Assembly (NCBI RefSeq): GCF_009720675.1
Contig: NZ_WNJO01000007.1
Location: forward strand, 62,001 to 126,000
Direction of reading: 5' to 3'
DNA: 64,000 nt
DNA from: Secundilactobacillus folii
Lineage (GTDB): Bacteria > Bacillota > Bacilli > Lactobacillales > Lactobacillaceae
The translations under genes were made by a program, and so were the position numbers. The notes below the pieces were generated by a model, which made no database searches, was not told the DNA's origin, and was given only the letters and a program-made list of their open reading frames with translations. This document shows positions 1 through 9,177 of this stretch, piece after piece. Each line of letters begins with the position of its first letter. Positions within the stretch are counted from its first letter, which is position 1.

Positions 1-318
1 GCTATTTTACGGCGAATGCTTAATCGGCAGCCAATTTCACACGCGGATAAGCACCATCTGCACCACCGGTTGATGCAGATGGGCTTGACTCACCGTCAAA
101 CGGTGCTTGTTATCTATGGTATCGCGCTGATTTTTGCCTTTATCTCACTGCTTTATCCAATTTCACCAACCTGGGGCGCAATCTGTTTGACAATTGCTAG
201 TCTAGTTGGTTTGGAGCTATTTGTGGAGGCCATTGGGCTGGTTGGCAGTCACCGTCAACCGTTACTTAACTGGATCAAAAAATTGGTTAAGGGTACGACG
301 TCAAAGAGTTCCCGATAA
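1..318 (+). CDS. C-terminal part of TagO/WecA-type undecaprenyl-phosphate sugar-1-phosphate transferase (5' truncated by window)
   Basis: The reading frame is open from the first base of the window and stops with TAA at 316-318, so the ATG at 16 is an internal Met and the gene begins outside the window. The visible 105 residues contain HADKHHLHHRL, which matches the cytoplasmic His-rich loop near the C-terminus of the MraY/WecA/TagO family. At least two hydrophobic membrane segments and a basic tail follow. Family members transfer a HexNAc-1-phosphate (GlcNAc-1-P in TagO) from the UDP-sugar to undecaprenyl phosphate, the first step of wall teichoic acid or polysaccharide synthesis at the membrane. 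The call rests on the C-terminus only, so the exact sugar specificity is open. Confidence 0.8.
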   Translation, partial: AILRRMLNRQPISHADKHHLHHRLMQMGLTHRQTVLVIYGIALIFAFISLLYPISPTWGAICLTIASLVGLELFVEAIGLVGSHRQPLLNWIKKLVKGTTSKSSR

Positions 319-417
319 CTAAAACTGCATTTTAAAATTGTTAAAACTAAGTGCTATTCACTTGGTCAGCAATCGAGACGGTGACAATACTCAGCGATTA
401 ATAAAGTGGGCACTAAT

Positions 418-551
418 TTCTAGATTACTCAATCGAGGCTAAACAGATTTAGATCACCGCCATATAGCGATACTTAAAGTGGGTTCCCTAAACTTTTGGG
501 AACCCATTTTTGATTTTGCGACATTCTGTGACCTAAACGTGTTCTACCACC
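418..551. repeat. Palindromic repeat family 1, copy 1, with terminator-like central hairpin
   Basis: This roughly 134-bp element fills the gap between the tagO-like gene and the convergent yigZ-like gene. It starts at a CTAG (420-423). The central stem pairs GGGTTCCC (481-488) with GGGAACCC (498-505) and is followed by a T-run, so it could end transcription. The outer arms are also complementary: the stretch near 435-470 resembles the reverse complement of 515-548, including the words TTTAGATCAC and GTGACCTAAA. Related copies lie near 27581, 34459 and 51945. Nothing coding is visible in the gap. Confidence 0.7.
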
Positions 552-587
552 TTTGCTACTTTGCGGGTCATCGAAGGTAGCCCTTCC

Positions 588-1238
588 TTAGGATTCGCCG
601 TAAACTGGAACATCCACTTCGTGATAAGATTCGGTGCCGACGTCAAAGGTCGTTTGTCCTGATAGTAAGTTCATGACATCGTTTTTCAAGGCTTCCAAAT
701 CAGGTGTGTCGACTGCCACTTCGACTTTGACCTGTGCCGTGTACGCTGTGTCTTCAATCGCAATTTTTTGCTGTTCTAAAAAGTAACCTAGTTTTTCAAA
801 GTTGGAGTAACTTACAGTCATCGTGACGCTGGTCTGCAAAACTAATTTGACGAGGCCGACACTCTCAATTGCGCGAGATGTGGCATTGCTGTAGGCACGG
901 ATCAAACCGCCTGCACCTAATTTAATACCCCCAAAATACCGTGTCACCACAGCGACTAAGTTATGTAAATTCATTTTTTTTAAAACTTCAAGGATTGGGA
1001 CACCGGCTGTACCAGAAGGCTCTCCGTCATCTGATTCTCGCTGGATCTCATTATGCTCACCAATCATATAGGCAAAGCAGTTATGGTTAGCCTTGGTATT
1101 TTGGTGCCGAATCGTTTCGATAAAAGCATCGGCATCTTCCTTGGTTGTGACCCGCTGTAAATGGCAGATGAACTGTGATTTTTTGATATCCAATTCATGA
1201 CTGCCAGACGTTTTAATTGTTAAATAATTTTCTGGCAT
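588..1238 (-). CDS. YigZ/IMPACT family protein
   Basis: This 216-residue protein has the two-domain architecture of the YigZ/YvyE/IMPACT family. The N-terminal UPF0029 domain carries DDGEPSGTAG at about residues 70-79 and YFGGIKLGAGGL at about 101-112, the two family signatures. The C-terminal part (about 140-210) fits the ferredoxin-like DUF1949 domain. The biochemical role in bacteria is not settled; the eukaryotic relative IMPACT is linked to translation control. The ATG start is preceded by an AAGGAGA site on the minus strand with about 10 bases of spacing. The gene diverges from comFA, with 51 bp between the chosen starts. Confidence 0.9.
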   Translation of the reverse strand: MPENYLTIKTSGSHELDIKKSQFICHLQRVTTKEDADAFIETIRHQNTKANHNCFAYMIGEHNEIQRESDDGEPSGTAGVPILEVLKKMNLHNLVAVVTRYFGGIKLGAGGLIRAYSNATSRAIESVGLVKLVLQTSVTMTVSYSNFEKLGYFLEQQKIAIEDTAYTAQVKVEVAVDTPDLEALKNDVMNLLSGQTTFDVGTESYHEVDVPVYGES

Positions 1239-1289
1239 ATAAACATTGTCTCCTTTTCTGACGTAGTTAGTTGAGAAGGGATGATGAAA

Positions 1290-2633
1290 ATGATTGATGC
1301 AGAACAGTTATACGGTCGTCAAATTTTGGCTGATGAGGTTCACTTAAATAACGCACAAGGCGTTCAACTGATTCGACGCCCTGCACTGGCAATTCAAGAC
1401 CGTTGGGTACTTTGTCAGCGGTGCGGTCAACGAACGTTAAAAAAAGAAGTCCGGTTACCTGGAAATAAATTTTATTGCCCCCATTGCTTCCAACTGGGTC
1501 GGGTGACCTCTGATCAATGGCTGTGGTCGTTAGCCGAGCCTAACTTGTTCATGCCTATTGCAAGCTCACCGTTATCTTGGCGTGGTAAATTGACACCCGC
1601 ACAGGCCAGCTGCAGTCAACAAGTTCGTCAATACTTTGCAGCCGGTCGGACGCACTTGCTTTGGGCAGTAACTGGAGCCGGTAAAACTGAAATGTTATTT
1701 CCGGGGATCCAATGGGCATTGTCGCATGGTCTGCGAGTTGGCATTGCGTCGCCTCGAGTCGATGTTTGTCTCGAACTGGCACCCAGATTTGAAGCGGCTT
1801 TCAAAAGCATTCCTCAAATTGTCCTGTATGGCGATATGAGTGGCACTTATGAATACCGCCAACTAACGATTTGCACCACTCATCAACTACTCCGATTTTA
1901 CCATGCTTTTGATGTTTTAGTGATCGATGAGGTGGATGCTTTTCCATTTGCTGCTGACCCAGGATTAAGCTTTGCGGCTGAACAGGCCAAAAAAGAGAGT
2001 GGGGCCCTACTGTACTTAACCGCCACTCCCAGTCGAGAATTACAACGTCAAGAAAAGCAAAATAGATTGACGGTTAGCTATCTGCCTGCCCGCTACCATG
2101 GTCACGCCCTGCCGGAAATCAAAGTCAAGACGACTGGTAACTGGCGGAAAAGACTTAACCAGAACCACTTGCCTGGAAAGGTAAACCGAACACTTAGTCA
2201 ATTGATCATGAAACAAAGACGATTTTTAATTTTTGTGCCACACGTTAATGACTTGCCAAGGGTTGAGACGGCGTTAAAAAAGCAGTTTCCTCCTTTAAAG
2301 TTGGCGACTGTCCATGCGACTGATCCGCAACGCCACGAAAAAGTGCAGTGGATGCGGGATCAACAGATCGATTGCTTGATCACCACGACAATTTTAGAAC
2401 GGGGAGTGACTTTCTCTGACATTGACGTTATTGTGATTGGTGCAGATGACCAGGTTTTTTCGACTGCTGCACTGGTTCAAATCGCGGGTCGCGTTGGCCG
2501 TAAAGCTGACTTTCCCAGTGGATTAGTTCAATTCTTTGCTGATAGCCAGACTAAGGTGATTCGTGAAGCGCGCAGGCAGATCCGGTTTGTGAATCGCAAA
2601 GCCCGACAAGAAAAATTGATTGGTGATGTGTAA
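1290..2633 (+). CDS. comFA: ComFA, late competence DNA-uptake helicase
   Basis: ComFA is the membrane-associated ATP-dependent DEAD-like helicase/translocase that helps pull single-stranded DNA into competent cells. A four-cysteine zinc site (CQRC at 42-45 and CPHC at 63-66) precedes the helicase core. Walker A is AVTGAGKTEM (about 126-135), Walker B is DEVD (about 213-216), and a motif-VI-like QIAGRVGRK lies near the C-terminus. ATG codons occur at 1281, 1284 and 1290. The GAAGGG ribosome site ends at 1280, so the ATG at 1290 has the best spacing and gives 447 residues. The stop abuts the ATG of comFC, indicating one operon. Both genes look intact, but whether the strain is naturally competent cannot be told from this. 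Confidence 0.92.
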   Translation: MIDAEQLYGRQILADEVHLNNAQGVQLIRRPALAIQDRWVLCQRCGQRTLKKEVRLPGNKFYCPHCFQLGRVTSDQWLWSLAEPNLFMPIASSPLSWRGKLTPAQASCSQQVRQYFAAGRTHLLWAVTGAGKTEMLFPGIQWALSHGLRVGIASPRVDVCLELAPRFEAAFKSIPQIVLYGDMSGTYEYRQLTICTTHQLLRFYHAFDVLVIDEVDAFPFAADPGLSFAAEQAKKESGALLYLTATPSRELQRQEKQNRLTVSYLPARYHGHALPEIKVKTTGNWRKRLNQNHLPGKVNRTLSQLIMKQRRFLIFVPHVNDLPRVETALKKQFPPLKLATVHATDPQRHEKVQWMRDQQIDCLITTTILERGVTFSDIDVIVIGADDQVFSTAALVQIAGRVGRKADFPSGLVQFFADSQTKVIREARRQIRFVNRKARQEKLIGDV

Positions 2634-3314
2634 ATGCAAACTTGCTTACTCTGCCACCGTGAAAACTTATATCAGCCGACCCTTTGGCAGCTACTCAATT
2701 TTCAAACCGTTTCACAATCTCCCGTCTGCACCGGCTGCTGGCAGACCTTTGAGCCGATACCGGCTGATCAGGCTTGTCAGGGGTGTGGACGACGAAGCGC
2801 AGAGAAAAAATGCCCGGATTGTCAAAAATGGCAAGCAGATTCCTCGTTTTCAAACCGTGCCCTTTACACCTACAACGCCCCTTTAAAACGCTATATGTCA
2901 CAGTATAAATTTAACGGTGATTACCGGCTGAGACGGGTGTTTCAAGGTCAGTTCCAGCAAGCAGTGAAAACGCTTCAGGCTGATTTGATCGTGCCGATTC
3001 CGATTAATCAATCAACCCGAAAACAACGGGGCTTTAATCAGGTCCTGGGCTTTTTGGAAGGGGTCGAGACTCTGGCTGGATTAGCTACTGTACAGTCAGA
3101 TAAATCTGTCCCGCAATCGGCCAAGACACGGCAACAACGTCTGCTAACTGCGCAGCCGTTTAAATTGAACGTTGATGAGGAAGTATTTCGTAAAAAACGG
3201 GTTTTGCTTGTTGATGATATTTATACGACGGGCCGGACAATTCGACATGCTGCTGAGTTATTGATCGGGGCTGGTGCCCGTGAAGTTATTGGCCTTACAC
3301 TCGCCCACGGTTAA
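2634..3314 (+). CDS. comFC: ComFC, phosphoribosyltransferase-like competence protein
   Basis: The ATG directly follows the TAA of comFA, a translationally coupled arrangement. Eight cysteines in four CxxC pairs (residues 4/7, 32/35, 48/51, 60/63) form the N-terminal zinc-binding region. The C-terminal half is a type I phosphoribosyltransferase fold with the PRPP-binding loop VLLVDDIYTTGRT at 190-202. ComFC (226 residues) is required with ComFA for DNA transport across the membrane; the substrate of its PRTase-like domain is not established. No convincing terminator follows, and hpf has its own promoter. Confidence 0.92.
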   Translation: MQTCLLCHRENLYQPTLWQLLNFQTVSQSPVCTGCWQTFEPIPADQACQGCGRRSAEKKCPDCQKWQADSSFSNRALYTYNAPLKRYMSQYKFNGDYRLRRVFQGQFQQAVKTLQADLIVPIPINQSTRKQRGFNQVLGFLEGVETLAGLATVQSDKSVPQSAKTRQQRLLTAQPFKLNVDEEVFRKKRVLLVDDIYTTGRTIRHAAELLIGAGAREVIGLTLAHG

Positions 3315-3357
3315 GCTCTTTTCAGACATTTTAATGAGGCTTCTCTGCCCTAAACTA

Positions 3358-3386
3358 TTGTGTATTGTAGCGCTTTCTATTATAAT
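3358..3386 (+). promoter_or_regulatory. Promoter of hpf
   Basis: TTGTGT (3358-3363) and TATAAT (3381-3386) are separated by 17 bases. The spacer contains AGCGCTTTC, which resembles half of a catabolite responsive element, but the other half does not match, so control by CcpA is only a possibility. Confidence 0.65.
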
Positions 3387-3473
3387 TGGTTTATAAACAA
3401 AACAAATATTTAGGCACGCTTTTCAACCACGCTTAAATCAACTTTTGTTTGTTGTGGAAGGGAGAGAAGTTCT

Positions 3474-4034
3474 ATGCTCACATTCAATATTCGTGGTGAA
3501 AACATTGAGGTCACTCAGGCAATTAGAGACTACGTACAAAAGCGGATCAGTAAGCTTGAGAAGTATTTTGAGCAAAGCGTCGATTCAACTGCGCACGTTA
3601 ATTTAAAGGTTTACCAAAATAAGGATTCAAAGGTGGAAGTAACCATTCCGCTTCCTTATTTAACCCTTCGTGCTGAAGAGACGTCACCAGATCTTTACGC
3701 AAGTATTGATTTGGTTACGGATAAGCTAGAGCGTCAGATCCGCAAGTACAAGACAAAGATCAACCGTAAGTCACGTGAAAAAGGCTTCAAGAACCTTGAG
3801 TTTACACCTGAGGACGCAGAACCTGCTGACACAGATAATGATTCATCGAAGTTAGAAGTTGTTCGTACGAAGCGGGTATCTTTGAAACCCATGGACAATG
3901 AAGAAGCAATTCTACAAATGGATATGCTAGGGCACGACTTCTTTATCTATGAGGACGCTGAAACAGACGGCGTCAATATTGTATACCGTCGTAATGACGG
4001 TCGCTATGGTTTAATTGAAGCCGGCGAAGAATAA
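3474..4034 (+). CDS. hpf: Ribosome hibernation promoting factor, long form
   Basis: The 186 residues match long HPF (YvyD/RaiA type). The N-terminal domain (about 1-110) binds the 30S decoding region, and a C-terminal domain (about 125-186, with the KRVSLKPMDNEEA segment) dimerises to join two 70S ribosomes into 100S particles in stationary phase or stress. The start has a GGAAGGGAGAGAAG ribosome site. A terminator follows, so the gene is a single transcription unit between comF and secA, the order known from Bacillus and lactobacilli. Confidence 0.94.
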   Translation: MLTFNIRGENIEVTQAIRDYVQKRISKLEKYFEQSVDSTAHVNLKVYQNKDSKVEVTIPLPYLTLRAEETSPDLYASIDLVTDKLERQIRKYKTKINRKSREKGFKNLEFTPEDAEPADTDNDSSKLEVVRTKRVSLKPMDNEEAILQMDMLGHDFFIYEDAETDGVNIVYRRNDGRYGLIEAGEE

Positions 4035-4053
4035 ATTTAAGAATTTAACAGTG

Positions 4054-4095
4054 AAAGGGTCGAAGCCGTATGCAGAGAGGCTTCGGTCCTTTTGT
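4054..4095 (+). terminator. Rho-independent terminator after hpf
   Basis: AAAGGGTCGAAGCC (4054-4067) pairs with GGCTTCGGTCCTTT (from 4079) across an 11-base loop and runs into a T-rich tail. Confidence 0.85.
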
Positions 4096-4105
4096 TTATA
4101 CTGAG

Positions 4106-4119
4106 TGAAAACGTTGTCA
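4106..4119 (+). promoter_or_regulatory. Catabolite responsive element (cre) upstream of secA
   Basis: TGAAAACGTTGTCA matches the consensus TGWNANCGNTNWCA at every position. It lies between the hpf terminator and secA, about 127 bp before the ATG. A weak possible promoter (TTTCAA near 4152, TAGACT near 4175, spacing 17) would place it upstream of the -35, where CcpA usually activates. The motif is seen; its function is inferred. Confidence 0.5.
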
Positions 4120-4245
4120 GAATATTTTTTGCATTATCAGCTCTCGATTAGTTTCAAAACCCTGTCATAAATGTTAGACTAATTGTTGGTATGCAATCAA
4201 AATGAATGAGTTAATTGAGAACACATAAACAGAAGGGAATCAAGT

Positions 4246-6609
4246 ATGGCCAACATTTTAAGACGCTGGGTCGAAAGTGACAAACGTGAACTTCGACGAA
4301 TCAGCAAACTTGCAGATAAAGTAAATGCGTATTCAAAAGAGTACGAGGCTTTATCCGATGACGAATTAAAAGCAAAAACGCCAGAATTTAAAAAACGATA
4401 TCAAGATGGTGAAACCCTGGATGATCTATTACCTGAGGCGTTTGCCGTTGCACGTGAAGGCGCCAAGCGAGTCCTTGGTTTATACCCGTTCCACGTCCAA
4501 ATTATGGGTGGAATCGTGCTGCATGAAGGAAACATTGCCGAAATGAAAACTGGTGAAGGTAAGACGTTGACAGCAACGATGCCCGTTTATTTGAATGCCC
4601 TGGCTGGCAAGGGCGTCCACGTGGTTACGGTCAACGAATACCTATCGTCTCGTGATGCTTCCGAAATGGGTGAGCTATACAATTGGTTAGGTTTGAGCGT
4701 TGGCTTGAATTTAACTGAAAAATCACCTGAAGAAAAGCGGGCAGCTTATAACGCTGACATCACTTATTCTACCAACTCAGAAATTGGGTTCGATTATCTT
4801 CGTGATAACATGGTAGTTTATAAGGAAGACATGGTTCAACGACCGCTGAACTTTGCAATCGTCGATGAAGTTGATTCAATTTTAATCGATGAAGCTCGGA
4901 CACCGTTGATCATTTCTGGTCAGTCTGAAGGTACGTCGCAGTTGTATCAACGAACCGATCGTTTCGCCAAGACGCTGACTGAAGATACTGATTTCAAGAT
5001 CGATTTGGAATCAAAGAGTGTGTCGCTGACGGAAGATGGAATTGCTAAGGCCGAGAAGTACTTCAATCTGAAGAACCTTTATGATACTGACAACACGGCT
5101 TTAACCCACCATTTAGACCAAGCGCTACGGGCGAACTTCATCATGCTGCGTGATAAGGATTACGTGGTAAGTAATGGTGAAGTTTTGATCGTTGATTCAT
5201 TTACCGGCCGTGTTATGGAAGGCCGACGTTATTCTGACGGCCTGCACCAAGCGATTGAAGCTAAGGAAGGTGTGGACATCCAAGAAGAGTCTAAGACCAT
5301 GGCTAATATCACTTATCAAAACATGTTTCGGATGTATGATAAGCTAGCTGGTATGACTGGTACGGCTCGGACTGAAATTGAAGAATTCCGTGAAATTTAC
5401 AATATGGAAGTGATTTCAGTACCAACTAACAAACCGGTAATTCGTTTAGACGAACCTGATGTGCTTTACCCAACGTTGGAAGCTAAATTCAATGCTGTGC
5501 GTGACCGCATTAAGGAGCTTCACGAAAAGGGTCAACCAATGTTGATTGGTACTGTGGCGGTTGAAACCTCAGAATATTTATCTCAACTTCTGGATGAAGC
5601 TAATATTCCACACGTTGTTTTAAACGCTAAGAATCACGCCAAGGAAGCCGATATCATCATGAACGCTGGTCAGCGAGGTGCCGTGACCATTGCCACCAAC
5701 ATGGCTGGTCGTGGGACGGATATTAAGCTTGGACCTGGTGTCCGTGAACTTGGTGGTCTAGTTGTTTTAGGTACTGAACGGCATGAATCACGGCGAATCG
5801 ATAATCAGCTTCGTGGTCGTTCTGGGCGTCAAGGTGACCCTGGTCTGACTCAATTCTATTTGTCGCTGGAAGACGATTTAATGCGGCGGTTTGGGACTGA
5901 CCGGGTCAAAGCTTTCTTGGAACGGATGAACGTTGAAGGCGAAGATGCTGTGATTAAGAGTCGCATGATCAGTCGTCAGGTTGAATCTGCTCAAAAGCGG
6001 GTTGAAGGAAATAACTATGACTCACGGAAGAACGTTTTGCAGTATGATGATGTTATGCGTGCACAACGTGAAGTGATTTATGGTCAGCGAAACCAAGTCA
6101 TTAACGAGGATAAGTCCTTGCGGTGGGTTATTATGCCAATGATCAAACGAACTATTGACCGTGTGGTTAACCTGCACACTCAAGGTGAACAGAAAGATTG
6201 GGATTTAAGCACAATTTTAGATTTCGCAATCTCAGCGTTGGTTAGTCCTGATAAGGTTAGCTTAGATGACTTTAAGGATAAGGATGCTGACCAGATCAAA
6301 GCCTTCTTGTTGAGCCTTGCTGAGAGCGTTTATAAAGAAAAGCAAAAGCAGCTTTACGATCCGGCTCAAATGTTGGAATTTGAAAAGGTCGTTATCTTAA
6401 GAGTTGTTGACTCTCATTGGACAGACCATATTGACGTCATGGATCAATTGAGAACTTCAATTGGTTTGCGTGGGTATGGGCAATTGAATCCATTAGTTGA
6501 ATATCAACAAGACGGTTATCGGATGTTTGAAGAAATGATTGCTGATATTGATTACGATGCGACTCGACTGTTTATGAAGTCAGAAATTCGGCAAAATATT
6601 ACACGTTAA
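4246..6609 (+). CDS. secA: Preprotein translocase ATPase SecA
   Basis: SecA drives proteins through SecYEG by ATP hydrolysis. Walker A TGEGKT lies at about residues 100-106 and the Walker B/DEAD-like region [12 protein letters not shown] at about 206-217. The preprotein cross-linking domain, the second nucleotide-binding fold ([14 protein letters not shown]) and the helical scaffold with the [14 protein letters not shown] stretch follow in order. At 787 residues it ends at QNITR and lacks the Cys-rich zinc-binding tail found in many SecA proteins, as is usual in lactobacilli. The ribosome site is AGAAGGGA. secG is also in this window, near 44.3 kb. Confidence 0.97.
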   Translation: MANILRRWVESDKRELRRISKLADKVNAYSKEYEALSDDELKAKTPEFKKRYQDGETLDDLLPEAFAVAREGAKRVLGLYPFHVQIMGGIVLHEGNIAEMKTGEGKTLTATMPVYLNALAGKGVHVVTVNEYLSSRDASEMGELYNWLGLSVGLNLTEKSPEEKRAAYNADITYSTNSEIGFDYLRDNMVVYKEDMVQRPLNFAIVDEVDSILIDEARTPLIISGQSEGTSQLYQRTDRFAKTLTEDTDFKIDLESKSVSLTEDGIAKAEKYFNLKNLYDTDNTALTHHLDQALRANFIMLRDKDYVVSNGEVLIVDSFTGRVMEGRRYSDGLHQAIEAKEGVDIQEESKTMANITYQNMFRMYDKLAGMTGTARTEIEEFREIYNMEVISVPTNKPVIRLDEPDVLYPTLEAKFNAVRDRIKELHEKGQPMLIGTVAVETSEYLSQLLDEANIPHVVLNAKNHAKEADIIMNAGQRGAVTIATNMAGRGTDIKLGPGVRELGGLVVLGTERHESRRIDNQLRGRSGRQGDPGLTQFYLSLEDDLMRRFGTDRVKAFLERMNVEGEDAVIKSRMISRQVESAQKRVEGNNYDSRKNVLQYDDVMRAQREVIYGQRNQVINEDKSLRWVIMPMIKRTIDRVVNLHTQGEQKDWDLSTILDFAISALVSPDKVSLDDFKDKDADQIKAFLLSLAESVYKEKQKQLYDPAQMLEFEKVVILRVVDSHWTDHIDVMDQLRTSIGLRGYGQLNPLVEYQQDGYRMFEEMIADIDYDATRLFMKSEIRQNITR

Positions 6610-6620
6610 ACAAGCTGAAA

Positions 6621-6656
6621 GTCTGCATAGTCGCTGCTGGCTATGCAGATTTTTAC
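6621..6656 (+). terminator. Terminator after secA
   Basis: TCTGCATAG (6622-6630) pairs perfectly with CTATGCAGA (6641-6649), followed by five T. It lies before the prfB start at 6696. Confidence 0.85.
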
Positions 6657-6695
6657 TGTCGAGACAGACATCATTAGTCAGATGGAGGGAAAATC

Positions 6696-7812
6696 ATGGA
6701 ATTAAGTGATATTAAAAGAGACTTAAAAGCAATGTCGGCAGAGATCGATGGCTTTGGGAGGTCTCTTTGACTTAGATGCTTTAAACGAAAGCATAGCCAT
6801 TAACGAGTCAAAGATGGCGGAACCTGGTTTTTGGGATAATCAAGCCAGAGCTCAAAAGTTGATTGACGAAACTAATCAGTTAAAAGCCAAATCAGAATCT
6901 TATAGCGACCTGAAGAGTCAACTAGATGACGTTCAAGTTGCTGTGGAATTACTAGAAGAGGAGCCAGACGCCGAAGTTCAAAAAGAATTAGAGACTAATT
7001 TAGCAACTTTAAAACAGAATCTACAGCAATATCGGTTAAACTTACTGCTGAATGGTCAATATGATGCCAATAATGCGATTTTAGAAATTCACCCTGGTGC
7101 AGGTGGAACAGAATCTCAAGACTGGGGATCAATGCTGTTGCGGATGTACACCCGCTGGGCAGAACAACACGGCTTTAAAGTGGACACTCTTGATTATCAA
7201 GCCGGTGATGTTGCCGGCATTAATTCGGTCACATTGTTGATATCTGGGCATAATGCGTACGGCTATCTGCGTTCTGAAAAGGGTGTTCACCGCCTCGTTA
7301 GAATCTCGCCGTTTGATTCTGCGGGTCGTCGGCATACTTCTTTTGCGTCTGTCGACGTCTTGCCAGAACTAGACGATTCCGTTAATATTGACATTAACCC
7401 AGCCGATTTAAAGGTCGATGTCTACCGGGCAAGTGGTGCCGGTGGACAACACGTTAACAAAACCTCTTCGGCGGTTCGAATTACCCATGAACCAACGGGT
7501 ATTGTTGTGGCCAGTCAGGCTCAGCGTTCACAACTTCAAAACCGGCAAACGGCAATGAACATGTTGAAAGCTAAGTTATATGAGCGCGAAGAAGAGAAAA
7601 AAGCGCAGCAGAAGGCGGCTATTGAAGGTGAACAGTTGGACATTGGCTGGGGTTCACAGATCCGCTCGTACGTTTTCCATCCTTATACAATGGTAAAGGA
7701 CCACCGAACAAACTACGAAACAGGTAATGGTCAAGCTGTGATGGACGGTGACCTTGACCCGTTCATCAACGCTTATTTACAATATCAATTAGAGCAGTCA
7801 AACCCTGATTAA
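6696..7812 (+). CDS. prfB: Peptide chain release factor 2, with programmed +1 frameshift
   Basis: RF2 reads UAA and UGA stop codons and triggers peptide release. Translation starts at ATG 6696 behind a GATGGAGGGA site. Codon 25 is an in-frame TGA (6768-6770), preceded by a Shine-Dalgarno-like GGGAGG (6756-6761) and the slippery CTT (6765-6767) followed by TGAC. This is the classical autoregulatory frameshift site. Shifting +1 after CTT joins the long frame (GAC at 6769) and gives about 371 residues. The SPF stop-recognition tripeptide lies near residue 203 and the catalytic GGQ near 248-250. The ATG at 6748 is inside the frameshift region and is not a real start. A strong terminator follows. 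Confidence 0.96.
6756..6771 (+). promoter_or_regulatory. prfB programmed +1 frameshift signal
   Basis: The site consists of GGGAGG, TCT, CTT, TGA, C. Compared with the usual AGGGGG-TAT-CTT-TGA-C, the internal SD-like hexamer and the codon before CTT differ, but the spacing is kept. When RF2 is scarce the ribosome pauses at TGA and slips forward by one base, restoring RF2 synthesis. Confidence 0.95.
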
Positions 7813-7819
7813 CGACGGC

Positions 7820-7866
7820 AGCGCCTGACAAATCGCAAACACGACACGTTGGGCGTTTTCCTTTTT
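7820..7866 (+). terminator. Terminator after prfB
   Basis: AGCGCCTGAC (7820-7829) pairs with GTTGGGCGTT (7848-7857), including G-U pairs, and is followed by a T-rich tail. Confidence 0.7.
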
Positions 7867-7963
7867 ATAAAAGATAGTTAAGCCCCTATATCATATAATC
7901 TATGAACGGACGATAAACTATTCGATCCGGTTTCCAGTGAGTGGGCAAGCTGCGGCTGGTTTA

Positions 7964-7972
7964 TGCTATACT
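7964..7972 (+). promoter_or_regulatory. Extended -10 promoter of the PDZ gene
   Basis: TGCTATACT is an extended -10 element (TGnTATAMT type). No good -35 hexamer is present. Its position downstream of a possible in-frame start at 7941 argues for the later start at 8010. Confidence 0.5.
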
Positions 7973-8009
7973 GCTTTTAGGTACAGATAATGAAAAGCTG
8001 GGAGTAATG

Positions 8010-9167
8010 ATGACAATGGGATTATTGATTTTAACTTTGGTTGTACAGCCGGTTTGGTGGATTGCTTTAATTCGTGAGTGGCGCACGGCTGATCGACGGA
8101 TTGTCCGGGAACGGCGAGCGTTTGAAAGTGCAGTTTACACGGATAAATTCGAAGTTCGACACTTTATCCTATTAAGTTTACTGTTTGGACTGGGACTTTC
8201 CGTCGTCTCATTGTTAGCCGGACTAACGGTGCCTGTTGGCTGGTACCTCTGTTACAGTGCAGGGGCCTTAATTGCCGTAGTAATTATCCCAGTTGCGGGG
8301 CTCCCAATGACCATTTTTATCGGATCCGTGGTATTGTATGTCTGGGTCAAACAAATGGGTTGGGCTAGCAAACTAACTCGGCCTGTGACTCAGCGTTTTG
8401 GCCTGACTAATGAATCTGTAAATATGGCGAATTTGGTTATTTTACTGGCAGCGTTATTAATCGTTTTGGGTTTTTGGTTGCACCGCACTGGTGGCCGATT
8501 TGCCTCGCCGCGAATCTTTGCTCAGCAACGTGGTAAATTGATTGCGGGTTATCCATTTAATGAATTATTAGTGATCCCAACGTTAGTCTTAGTTCCAGGA
8601 AACTGGCTGACCAGTCACTTAGCATTTTGGCCAGTTCTTTCAGTTGGCGGAATGTCTTTTACACCACTTTTTCTACCGCTATTGATTGGACTTAAAATGA
8701 CTGTTTTCAAGCAAAATCCACGAACTGCTTTAACTAGGTTAGCAACGATGATCCTTCGGCTAGGGATTGTAGTCTTGATTGCCGGAATCGTTAGTTTATT
8801 CTTTAAAATGGCGGTACTGCCAATTTTAGGATTGGCATACGTTTGCTACCTTGGCTGTCTGATTCATGCCCGACTTAAGGACCATCACCAGTCATTTTGG
8901 TTTTCAAAGGTTGATCACGGTGTTCGAGTTTTGGGCATTAAACCGGAAACGCCGGCTGCAAAGATGGACGTTCAGGTAGGCGATATCATGGTTCAGTGCA
9001 ATGGACAGTCCATTTATTCTGAGAAGAGTTTTTATGAAGCGTTAATGTTAGATCCAACTTATTGTCATTTGAAGATCAGGACCCCAAAGGGTGATTTAAA
9101 GGTAACTGAAACTGCCATCTTTGATGGTGCACCACACGAAATTGGCATTGTCGTTTTTAAAGATTAG
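8010..9167 (+). CDS. Polytopic membrane protein with C-terminal PDZ domain (MinJ-like)
   Basis: The protein (385 residues from the chosen start) has about eight hydrophobic segments over its first 290 residues, then a soluble PDZ domain covering roughly the last 85 (GVRVLGIKPETPAAK, VGDIMVQCNG, LKIRTPKGDL). There is no protease domain. This architecture matches MinJ/YvjD of Bacillus subtilis, which links DivIVA to MinD at division sites; yvjD also lies in the secA-prfB neighbourhood there. That identity is inferred from topology and location, not from strong sequence recall. GGGAG at 8000-8004 best serves the ATG at 8010; the ATG at 8007 is too close. The gene ends 10 bases before the response regulator, so they may be cotranscribed. 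Confidence 0.6.
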   Translation: MTMGLLILTLVVQPVWWIALIREWRTADRRIVRERRAFESAVYTDKFEVRHFILLSLLFGLGLSVVSLLAGLTVPVGWYLCYSAGALIAVVIIPVAGLPMTIFIGSVVLYVWVKQMGWASKLTRPVTQRFGLTNESVNMANLVILLAALLIVLGFWLHRTGGRFASPRIFAQQRGKLIAGYPFNELLVIPTLVLVPGNWLTSHLAFWPVLSVGGMSFTPLFLPLLIGLKMTVFKQNPRTALTRLATMILRLGIVVLIAGIVSLFFKMAVLPILGLAYVCYLGCLIHARLKDHHQSFWFSKVDHGVRVLGIKPETPAAKMDVQVGDIMVQCNGQSIYSEKSFYEALMLDPTYCHLKIRTPKGDLKVTETAIFDGAPHEIGIVVFKD

Positions 9168-9177
9168 GGAGGGCCTT

